Shown here: one piece after another, positions 35,990 to 44,800 of the stretch | Layout: every line of letters begins with the position of its first letter | Position numbering within the stretch: position 1 is the stretch's first letter | The notes under the pieces: model-generated | Database searches by the model: none | Seen by the model: only the letters and a program-made list of their open reading frames with translations | What the model was told of the DNA's origin: nothing | Assembly (NCBI RefSeq): GCF_007753265.1 | Contig: NZ_CP036349.1 | Location: 3,071,363-3,135,362, forward strand | From: Botrimarina mediterranea | GTDB taxonomy: Bacteria > Planctomycetota > Planctomycetia > Pirellulales > Lacipirellulaceae | Reading direction: 5' to 3' | DNA: 64,000 nucleotides | Translations under genes and position numbers: made by a program

Positions 35990-37395
35990 ATGCGAAGTCT
36001 TACCGATGGTCGCTGTCGGAGCCAGATCAGCTTTCTACGGTAGCAGTTCTTGCAGGGCGGCGGCCTTCCCTTCGGAGACGTGCTTTCTAAGAAGATTGTC
36101 TCGCAGGCGCTAGCGTCTTCCGGCGTCGTTTGGAAAAGAGCGAATCTACTCGCCGTTAGTGACGTTGTGAGTGTTCCTCGGCCAAGTGCTCGGCGCCGAC
36201 CATTCTTGCCGCTCGGCCGTCTCCCGCTTGATCGCCCATCGGCTGGCTCAAGGTGAGGGCGAGTGCTCGGCCGAGACCGGCGCTTACTGCCAAGCGCGGA
36301 AGCGGTTGCCAGAGAAATTCTTCTCCGCGATGGCGTGCCTGGTCGGCCGAGAGCTAGACGCCAAGCGTCCTCCGAATGGCTGTGGAAAGGCCGTCGCGTT
36401 TATCTCTTCGACGGCTCAACCGTGTCGATGCCCGATACGACCGCCAATCAAGACGCCTACCCGCAGCATGATCGCCAGCGGCCGGGGTTGGGTTTTCCCA
36501 TGGCCCGCATCGCGGCCATCTTCTGACTCTCTAGCGGAACGATTCTCGACCTGGGCGTCTGCCGTTACGCCGGCAAGGGGCAAGGCGAGTTGAGCGTGTT
36601 CCGCAGGCTCATGGGCTTCTTCCGCCCAGGAGACGTGGTGCTCAGCGATCGTTTGTACTGCACCTGGAGAGAGCTACTGGACCTTCAGAAACGTGGCGAC
36701 CACGCTGTGTCGCAACTGCAGGTCATGCGGAAGGCCGACTTCCGCAAGGGCAAACGCCTTGGCAAGGGTGATCACATCGTCCAATGGCCCAAGCCGACAA
36801 CGATCCGTTCGGTCGATTGGCCAACCCATCGTGACTTACCCGACTCGATCACCGTTCGTGAGTGTCGCGTGATCATCGGCCAGGCAGGCTTCCGAAATAA
36901 AGAGATCGTCGTCGTGACGACGCTGCTGGACCCGAAAGAGTTCCCGAAGGAGGAAGTTGCGGCGCTCTACCGAGTGCGATGGAACGCCGAGCTGGACCTG
37001 CGATCGGTCAAGACGACCATGCAGATGGAGGTGCGCTGCAAGACCTCCGAACTGGTGCGTAAGGAGATCTGGACCCACGTGCTCGCCTACAACCTGATCC
37101 GCACCGTCATGGCTCAGGCGGCGAGTCGGCACGCCCTCCCGCCACGGACGATCAGCTTCAAGGGGGCGATGCAGACGCTCGAAGCCTTTCAGCCACTAGG
37201 CGCCTGCTGTTCACAACTCCGTGACCAAGCCTACGAACGACTGCTCGCCTACATCGCGACCTAAATCGTCGGCGACCGGGCAGGACGCTTCGAGCCAAGG
37301 CAGGTCAAGCGACGCCTAAAACGCTACCAATGGATGATGGCCCCAAGGCGGGAGACCAAACTCCAACTCCTCACTGAGCTTGCGGAAAACTACGT
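35990..37395 (+). pseudogene. Decayed IS4-family transposase
   Basis: Pieces of one DDE transposase can be read in several frames: an N-terminus FLQGGGLPFGDVLSKKI after an in-frame TAG at 36041, CSAETGAYCQARKRLPEKFF, then in another frame RRVYLFDGSTVSMPDTTANQ, then FFRPGDVVLSDRLYCTWREL up to a TAA at 37262. Recognisable transposase tail (GRFEPRQVKRRLKRYQWMM) continues after that stop. The second DDE region (LYRVRWNAELDLRSVKTTMQ) is intact in the frame 36590-37264. At least two stops and two frameshifts make it non-functional. Terminal inverted repeats were not located. It sits where the right end of element 2 should be. Confidence 0.85.
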
Positions 37396-37450
37396 GCCAT
37401 TCGCGTTTACGACCGACGCAGGTTTGTTCGGAGGCCGTATTTCCCGATGT

Positions 37451-37471
37451 CGGTCGGACCTGTGACGATCG
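37451..37471 (+). repeat. Dispersed repeat copy A (GTCGGACCTGTGA core)
   Basis: One of three copies of a 21-bp sequence whose core is GTCGGACCTGTGA; the others are at 47304 and 53405, all on the plus strand and all in gaps next to accessory genes. It lies between the decayed transposase and the phosphodiesterase gene; the surrounding 37396-37639 has no other gene. Confidence 0.6.
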
Positions 37472-37639
37472 CGGACCGGCCTAACCGTCTCAGGACCGAC
37501 ACCGCGTCTGAACGTCTATGTGGAACCCGGACGCATAATCGACACCAGTTCTTCCGGCGACTATCGTGTTGAGGCGTAAGGATCTCGGTCCTCTCCATGG
37601 TTCTATCCAAGTCGTATATATCGCTAGCGCGCTCGATTT

Positions 37640-39580
37640 CTACTTAGCGCAGTGCTCTGCAAGAATGTAGCTTAGCTCAATTGCTTCGGCGTACGTTGGC
37701 GCTTGACGCAGTGCCTTTTCGACCGCTCGCAGCGCGTCGAGCAATCTTCCCATCTCCTTGAGCGTCTTTGCCAACAGATAGTGGGTTTCGGGACACACTT
37801 CTTGCGACGACGCCGAAGAGAGCAGCCATTCCAAGGCGGCGTCGTTGTCACCTTCCGCCAGCGACAGCTTCCCAAGCCCACGCAACGCGGTGGCGTCGTT
37901 CGAATGGACGCGCAGCTCCTTGTGGAAAGCGCGGCGGGCCTCGTCGGTCCGCCCCAGGCGGTCGTAGATCGTCCCAATCTCGGCGTTGACGCCGGCCTGC
38001 CTCGGCTCTACCGACTCGGAAAGCAGCAGCCGCTCGAGCGCCAGCTCCAATTGTCCTTCGGCTGCGAGCAACTGCCCGCGGAGACGGTCCCCAAGCCACG
38101 ACGGAGCGTCGTGCTCGATAACCGACTCGACGAGGCGCTGCGCGGCGTCAAGGTCGCCGAGCGCGGCGTGGCATCGCGCCGCAGTGATGGCGTAAGCGGC
38201 GACCTCCGGGCGGCGGCGATGACAATCGAGCAGCAGCCGCAGCGCGGTGGCGTAATCGCCGAACTGCAAGTGACTCTGCGCGAGATTAAACGCACAGGCG
38301 TCGTCGGCCATTTGCGCCGCGTGCTTGCTCTGGAGCGTCTCTTCACGAGCGTAGCCGTCGTCGACTAGCCATTGCCTTAGGGCGTCGGCTTCCCTGACGT
38401 TCAACGGGTCCAAGCGGCGTTGAGGATCCGTAGTAACGAGGCGAGACGGAACCGCTGCGGACGGCGGAGTCTCCAACGCGTCTTCGAGCACTCGGCCATC
38501 GAGTCCCTCCGTTGGCATTCCCAACAGGTGCAGCACCGTCGGGCAGATGTCGAGCAGATTGCCGCCCCAAACCCAGCGATCGGCGTGGATGCCCGGGCCG
38601 CGTATCGCCAGCAAGCCGAAGGGCGAGTGCCACTGCGTGTCGCCCCGGCCCGTGGATTGCCGTGCAGGTCGGCCCTGGGCGCTTCGCAGGCCGTGGTCGG
38701 AGAACAGCATGACGTGCATATCTTCGCCGGCGAGTTGCAGCAGCCGACCGAGCATCTGGTCGCAGAACCGATACGCCTGCGTCATGACGCCGCGATAGAG
38801 GTCGAACGACCGCTGCGTCACTTGGCCCTTGGGGGGATGGAACCGCATGAAGGCGTGGCCGAGTCGGTCAATCAGGTCGTAAACGACCGCGGCGACCTGC
38901 CAGTCGCTGTCGAGAAGGGCGGTCGCCATCGCGTGGGCCGAAGCGGCGTCGGCCAGCCGGCCAGCGAGGATCGCGAGCCCCGGGTCACACTCTTGATCGA
39001 CGCGGTCAGCACGCGGCACGAACGGCAGCAGCTCGGCGGGCCCCAGCTCGCGCGGGTCAATCCGCAGCGGCGCCAACACGTCTTCAAGCCCGGGCGTCAC
39101 GCCGCGGGGCAGGTCGCTCCAAGGTTCAGCAAGATGGCCGCTCGATCGAGTGAACAGATGAGAGACGAAAGCGCCGCAGGCAGGTTCAGCGGGGTAGGTG
39201 GGCCAATTGACGATATGCGTCGTCAGCCCCGCCGCCGAGCAAATGTCCCAGAACGCCGGGGCCGTGCGGTCGCCGCCAGACATCGGCGTGGCGGCGTCCC
39301 CCTTACGTCGTAAGTAGCCGGTGACGCCGTGACGCGCGGGCCGGACGCCCGTGGCGATCGACGACCACACGAGCGGCCCGACGCCGGGCTGGAGCGTGGC
39401 GATCCGGCCGATCGAACCCGTGTTGACCAGCCCTTCAAGGCAGGGCATGTCGCCCGCGTCGAGCAGTGGATGGACCATCGACCAGTCGGCGCCCGCCCAC
39501 CCGATCAGCAGCACGCGCTTCGCGAGGCCCACAGGCGACCTGTGCGTTGTTGGGGAGCGCTCTACGAACGACGGCGCCAC
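37640..39580 (-). CDS. Type I phosphodiesterase/nucleotide pyrophosphatase-like protein with TPR tail
   Basis: The first about 400 residues form an alkaline-phosphatase-superfamily domain (PLVWSSIATGVRPARHGVTG with likely Ser nucleophile, FWDICSAAGLTTHIVNWPTY, DLIDRLGHAF, MLFSDHGLRS with Asp-His ligands, RGDTQWHSPFGLLAIRG). The C-terminal 230 residues are TPR repeats (AFNLAQSHLQFGDYATALRL, GLGKLSLAEGDNDAALEWL, LDALRAVEKALRQAPTYAEA). The first metal-ligand Asp of the family (usual IG-x-D-x-AD) is Ala here: LLIGWAGADW. Activity may therefore be altered. The chosen start overlaps the upstream PEP-CTERM gene by 19 bases; a GTG at 39532 would avoid this. No signal peptide is seen. The substrate is unknown. 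Confidence 0.85.
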   Translation of the reverse strand: MAPSFVERSPTTHRSPVGLAKRVLLIGWAGADWSMVHPLLDAGDMPCLEGLVNTGSIGRIATLQPGVGPLVWSSIATGVRPARHGVTGYLRRKGDAATPMSGGDRTAPAFWDICSAAGLTTHIVNWPTYPAEPACGAFVSHLFTRSSGHLAEPWSDLPRGVTPGLEDVLAPLRIDPRELGPAELLPFVPRADRVDQECDPGLAILAGRLADAASAHAMATALLDSDWQVAAVVYDLIDRLGHAFMRFHPPKGQVTQRSFDLYRGVMTQAYRFCDQMLGRLLQLAGEDMHVMLFSDHGLRSAQGRPARQSTGRGDTQWHSPFGLLAIRGPGIHADRWVWGGNLLDICPTVLHLLGMPTEGLDGRVLEDALETPPSAAVPSRLVTTDPQRRLDPLNVREADALRQWLVDDGYAREETLQSKHAAQMADDACAFNLAQSHLQFGDYATALRLLLDCHRRRPEVAAYAITAARCHAALGDLDAAQRLVESVIEHDAPSWLGDRLRGQLLAAEGQLELALERLLLSESVEPRQAGVNAEIGTIYDRLGRTDEARRAFHKELRVHSNDATALRGLGKLSLAEGDNDAALEWLLSSASSQEVCPETHYLLAKTLKEMGRLLDALRAVEKALRQAPTYAEAIELSYILAEHCAK

Positions 39581-40215
39581 GCGGCGACGCCCGCCGCGCC
39601 CATCGCCAACAAACCAAGCCCCGCCGGCTCGGGAACGGCGCCCGCCCGGATGCCGACCCCCGAAACCGATTCGTAGGCGCCGCCGAAGAGCGTCAACTGA
39701 CTGCCGGAGTCGTTGACCGCGACATCCAAATAACCGTAGTGGGGCGAACCCCCGGGAATGTCGAAGCGAACCGCCGCATAACCTCGCGTGCCCGTGAAGT
39801 TGTCGAAACTGCCGTCAAGTCTCAGCACCTGATAGCCATTGTCGATGGTGAGAGCGTCGTCGATGAGGTCTCCGGCGTTGAGGTAGCGCACACTGAACGC
39901 CATGTAATCGAGGATTACCCCGTTCAGGTAGTGGAGATCATCGGTGATGTCTACGCCGACGTAACTCTTAAAGCGGAAGTCATCGACTCCGTCACCGTCG
40001 ATGTCCAGATTCACCGATTGATAGTTGACGCCAGGATCGGCATCTCCGATCACAAGCGGCCCTCCTCCCGGCAGATTGATGGGGATCACAGCAGCGGCGG
40101 CCTCATCGGCCAAGATGGCACCGCTTGCGGCGGCTACTGAGTAAGCGGCAAGATAACGGCTCGTGCGACGAAAATCGCCTGAGGTTGAGTGAATATCACG
40201 TTGCGGATCGGGCAT
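39562..40215 (-). CDS. PEP-CTERM surface protein
   Basis: A 217-residue exported protein with an N-terminal hydrophobic segment (AAYSVAAASGAILADEAAAA), a beta-rich middle with an aspartate-rich stretch (NLDIDGDGVDDFRF) and a C-terminal sorting signal: VPEPAGLGLLAMGAAGVAAW ending in RRRS. PEP-CTERM proteins are processed by an exosortase and sent to the cell surface. No exosortase is in the window. I prefer the ATG at 40215; a start at 40257 adds 14 residues. It lies upstream of and overlapping the phosphodiesterase gene on the same strand, so the two may be co-transcribed. Confidence 0.82.
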   Translation of the reverse strand: MPDPQRDIHSTSGDFRRTSRYLAAYSVAAASGAILADEAAAAVIPINLPGGGPLVIGDADPGVNYQSVNLDIDGDGVDDFRFKSYVGVDITDDLHYLNGVILDYMAFSVRYLNAGDLIDDALTIDNGYQVLRLDGSFDNFTGTRGYAAVRFDIPGGSPHYGYLDVAVNDSGSQLTLFGGAYESVSGVGIRAGAVPEPAGLGLLAMGAAGVAAWRRRS

Positions 40216-40329
40216 CAGACAAGTCCTCGTTGGCGGCAGAGCGGACGGGGTTTGCACAGCGGATGATACCTTCTCGTAGCCGACAGCTCAAACTTCTTCC
40301 GCCCCGATACCCTGCACAAGGTTGCTGCT

Positions 40330-41514
40330 GTGTCGCGTTTCTTACTGGCCTGGGAACTCGGCGGCGCCCTCGGCCATCTCGCTACGCTCCGTGAGTTGGC
40401 GACGCTTCTGCTAGAGCGACGTCACGACGTGGCCCTGGCCCTCAGCGATTGCGACCTGGCCGACCAGTTCTTCCCGGGGCTGGAGGTGCAGACCGCCCCA
40501 ATCCATCGGCCCCTGAGGGGAGTGATCGCTCAGCCCAGCACCTACGCCGATGTCCTCGGCAACGCCGGTTGGAACGCCATCGAGACACTCGGCCCGCTCT
40601 GCTCTGCGTGGCGAGACCTCTTCAATCACTCGGGCGCCGAGGTTGTCGTTGGCAATTTCGCCCCGACGGCGTTGCTCGCCGCCCAGGGAATGGATTTGCG
40701 GTCAGTTGTCTTCGGCACCGGGTTCCATTCGCCCCCCGACATCTCGCCGCTTCCCGATATGTGCCCCTGGCGCGACAACTACGCCGATCGGCTACTGATC
40801 ACTGAGCGGCAGGTGTTGGCGACGACCAATCGGCAACTCGCCTCCCAGGGAGTTGAGGAGTTGGAGAGAATCACTGAGCTGTATCGTCGCGCCGACGCAA
40901 GTCTGCTGACGACCTTTCTGGAAATGGATCACTACCCCGACCGCGTCGGGGGAGAGTACGTCGGCCCTTGGGGAGAGCTGCCTGGAAACGCTCCGGTGTG
41001 GCCGAAGGGCTCGGGGCCTCGCGTCTTCGCTTACCTCAAGCCGATCGAGGCGCTTCCCTATCTCTTGCAGCACGTGCATCAGGTAGGCTGGCCGACACTG
41101 GTCTACGCCCCCGGCGCCAAGGAGTCGGCGGCGCCTCTCGCCCGCCCAACGATCCACGTTGTCGACCGTCCGCTTGACATGAAGCGTGTGGCGGCGACCT
41201 GCAACTTCGCGGTGCTCAACGCGGGACACAACGCGACGCTACGCATTCTCTTGGCGGGCAAGCCTGCGCTCGTCCTGCCGACAACCGGCGAACAGCAGCT
41301 GGTGGCGCAACGCGTGGAACGCACGGGCTCCGGGCTCGCCGTTCATCCGAATCACCCAGCCGCCGCCGTCGCGTGCCTCAATCGACTCGCTTCCGACCAC
41401 AGCTACGCCGACGCGGCCAGCCGTTTTGCGACTCGCTACGAATCAATCGATCTAGCGGACTTGCGTGAACAGACGGCCGATCGACTAGAGGAGATTGCCA
41501 TTCGTAATGAGTGA
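40330..41514 (+). CDS. GT1-like glycosyltransferase (GT-B fold)
   Basis: A 394-residue protein with the layout of MGT/UGT-type glycosyltransferases: N-terminal FLLAWELGGALGHLATLREL (acceptor domain with the early Gly-Gly-Gly/His motif), VVVGNFAPTALLAAQGMDL, and C-terminal donor-binding pattern DRPLDMKRVAATCNFAVLNA, then GHNATLRILLAGKPALVLPT and EQQLVAQRVERTGSGL. It starts at GTG 40330. It would transfer a sugar to a lipid or small molecule; neither substrate can be read. It is divergent from the PEP-CTERM gene, with 114 bp between starts, so opposing promoters probably lie there. Confidence 0.85.
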   Translation: MSRFLLAWELGGALGHLATLRELATLLLERRHDVALALSDCDLADQFFPGLEVQTAPIHRPLRGVIAQPSTYADVLGNAGWNAIETLGPLCSAWRDLFNHSGAEVVVGNFAPTALLAAQGMDLRSVVFGTGFHSPPDISPLPDMCPWRDNYADRLLITERQVLATTNRQLASQGVEELERITELYRRADASLLTTFLEMDHYPDRVGGEYVGPWGELPGNAPVWPKGSGPRVFAYLKPIEALPYLLQHVHQVGWPTLVYAPGAKESAAPLARPTIHVVDRPLDMKRVAATCNFAVLNAGHNATLRILLAGKPALVLPTTGEQQLVAQRVERTGSGLAVHPNHPAAAVACLNRLASDHSYADAASRFATRYESIDLADLREQTADRLEEIAIRNE

Positions 41515-41889
41515 GTACGCGTCTGCCTGGACAATCGCGCAAACTATGCGTTCTGCGAGAACGGTGCGTCCCGGGGGACCGCAGCAGCATGCTTAAGAAG
41601 ACCAAAGATGTATCCCTTCGTTGAACCTGCGTAGAACCGACACTTCGCGGTTGATGCCGGGACGTCCCGTTTGCCCTGAAAAGCTTGTGTTTGACGCACG
41701 TTTGCTAGAACGCCGAATTTACCGGCGTCAGTGTCCGCGACAAGGACGCACAGCAATGGCTCGCCATCTGCCCGGTTGATTGCCGCCCCCGGCCGCGGCA
41801 ATTACGATTAGCGGGCCCCCCTACGGAATCGACACTCCTCCCTATACCGTCACTAGTTAGGGTGGATCAATTCGACGCTTATAGAATTT
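41515..41889. other. Gap upstream of the giant repeat protein, no gene seen
   Basis: These 375 bases have no supported gene. They presumably hold the promoter for the gene at 41890, but no sigma-factor box stands out. A GC-rich palindromic stretch is near 41790-41820. Confidence 0.4.
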
Positions 41890-44800
41890 ATGACAATGTC
41901 CGCCTTTTCGTCCACAACGATTCGGTTTGTTGTCGGCGCCTTGTTTACGGGATCGGGCATCATCGCTGCGGCGACGGAATCGACAGTCAACTTTGTGGGG
42001 ACGCTCCCGCTCCCGGCCAATTGGAGTAGTTCTTCAATTTGGTCGAATGGGATTCCGAATGCCTCGGGGGACATTGCCAGCGCTGTCGCACCGGTGCTAC
42101 TCCGGTCTACCCCGGTGCTCAATCTCGACCTCCCGGTGACGATTGGCGAGTTCCGTAGCAGCGGCGTCCTGGCGGCACAGGTGATCGGGAACCATCCGCT
42201 CACGTTTGATAACGCTGGTCTTGCGGGAGCGATCTCCACGTCCCACTTGACCCCGACAGCCGCGACGCGGCAGGCAGGGTTGGATTTCAAAGCCCCCATC
42301 CGGGTCGCCACGGGGCAGGGATTGCAAGTTGTCGCGGGACCGAATGCCCCCGTCCGCTTTGAGTCAACCCTCACTGCCGACTCGACGATTACGGTAAGTG
42401 GCCTCGTGACCCTGCTCGTCGATTCGCCCGCCCTGACGGGTGGGGTCACTCTTGTAGATGGCGAACTGATCGTCACCACGTCGGGCGGACTGGGCGATAC
42501 AACTGCGGCGACGCGGGTCGGCGCTGGGTCTCGACTGCGTCTGCAGGCAAACTCGGCCGAAGCCTTTGAACTCGCAGGCGGCGCGGTCGTTGCCGAGAAC
42601 TCCGACCTGACCGGCCCGATCCGCCTCGACGCGGACTCGACCCTCTGGGCCGTCGCCGCTACCGGCGCGGCGACACGCAGTGTCTCGGGCGTGATCAGCG
42701 GCGCCGGCGGGATCACTTTCCGCTCCGGCCCCACGAACCGCAACGTTCAGCTCCGCTTGTCGGGACTCAATACCTACGACGGCGCCACGATCATCGACGA
42801 AGGGCTGGTCATCGCGGCCAGCAGCAGCGCCTTCGGATCGACCGTTGGATCGACCCTCATCACTAGCGGTGCGACGGTCCGCGTCTCAGCGCAGACCGAC
42901 GAGCGATTCCAGCTCGCTGCGGGGCGCCTGATCTTCGACCAGGGGACCGCGCCCACGCAGGCGTCGATGCGCGTCGGCAACGGCGAGGTGGTCGTGTGGT
43001 CGCCTCAGTTGGCGATGTCAATCGAAGTCGACAACGCCGGCGGCGGCGAGCTGGCTACATTCACGCAGTACAACACCTCCGACTTGCGATCGTGGACTGG
43101 GGGATCCACCGGCGTCGGCGACCTCGCCCTCGGAGGCGGCGTGCAAGTCAACGCGCCGCTCACGCACGACGGCGCCCTGGAACTCCGCGAAGCGGAGCTC
43201 AACACGGCCAACACCTACACTGGCGCCACCCGGGTGACCCAGTACGGCTCCGAGATCAATCACGCCGACGCCCTCGGCGTGTCGGACCTGCCGCTTGAAG
43301 TGCTGGGAGGCGACATCACCTTCAATGTCGCGCCGAGCAGGCCGCGCGACGTCATCCTCCGCGGTGGATCGCTCGACGTCGCGCCCGGCGCCGGCGCCTT
43401 CGAGGGGGACATCGTTTTGACCGGTGAGTCCCAAGCGAGCGTCGGCGGCGGCGGCGTCTACAACGGCACGATCCAGTACTCCCCCGAGAACAACCAAAGC
43501 CACACGCTCTCCGGCGGCGCCTACAACGGCGCCATCCGCGGCGACGGCAGGATGCGGCTCGCAGGCAACGTCACGCTTAACGCCGCCAACGACCTGCGCG
43601 GGCTGACCACCGTGGTTGAAGGCGTCATCATCGCCAACCACGCCCAGGCGCTCGACACACCCAACACCCGCGTGGAGTCGGGCGACCTCGTCTACAACAC
43701 TGCCGTGGACGGACAGCCCGTGATGGCGATCTCCGTCGGCGCGGGCTCCACCGGGGGCCGTGTGATCCTCAACACGCCGCAGACTCTCAGCGACCCATGG
43801 GTCGTCAGCGCGGGCGAGCTCGTCCTGGGCGCGGCGATCGACGCCGACGAGCTCGTCCTCCTCGGGACCGGCGCCATAGCGACGCTCCGCACCACCGAGG
43901 GCGGATCGCTGGGCGTCACCGGCGAATTGCGGTCCGATTATTCCAGCCGAATCTTCGCAACGCTCGTCGGCGATGGCGTCGTCCGCGCCCGGGGCTACCA
44001 GACAGTGATCAACGGAGACCTGTCGGCGTTCACCGGCGACTTCGCCGCCGAGCAAGGCGAGCTTGGCATTTCCTCGGCCGGCACGCTCAACCGCCAGACC
44101 GACATCCACGTCGGCAAGTACGCCACCCTGCGGATCAACGCCGATGAGGTCGTCGTCCGCAGCGACATCTATCTCGAAGGAGGGCGCTTCAAGGGGCCGT
44201 ACGAATACGACCTCCTCGCCGGCAGCTACGCGGATGATCAGGAGTTCGCCGGCAACCTCTACGTCGACCAGCGCGGCGCCCGCACCGGCGGGACCATGAC
44301 GCTGACCGGCGACATCATTGGCCCTGCCCTCACCCACTCCAACGGCGGCTTGCGCATCGCGTCAGGCGTCAGGGGCCTCACCGACCTGCTGCGGGCCAAC
44401 GGGGGCGTGACGGTCGACCAAACCGGCTCAATCGCTGGAGTGAGAGACATCGTCATCGGGCACGCAGGCTCGCTCTACCTCGGGCAAACCCCAAACTCCG
44501 ATCGCATCGACGACGCGATCACCGTCCGCACCGAGGGAGGACAATTCTCGCTCATCTCGGGCCAGCAGTTCCTCACCAGCGAGCGGATCGGCCGTCTGAT
44601 CGCCGAGCGCGGGCGAACCAGGATCATCGCCAGCTCGGATCACTCCGGCACCCTCCCTGTCGGCTTCACCTTCGGCGAGCTCCAGAGGCAGAAGGGCGCC
44701 ACGGTCCGCTTCGTCGAAGCGGGCCGCCAGACGACGACCACCGTCGAAAGCGTCTACACGTTCGACGGCACGATGCTTGGCGGAGGCTTTATCCTCCTCC

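Noticed and set aside
35688-41000. Third att copy marking the right end of element 2
   Set aside because: I looked for the anticodon-loop to T-arm sequence and found no convincing match; a computed search allowing mismatches would be decisive.
43018-44337. Long minus-strand open frame inside the giant adhesin gene
   Set aside because: The plus strand has clear autotransporter-type repeats throughout; the minus frame is repetitive Val/Asp/Gly sequence produced by codon bias.
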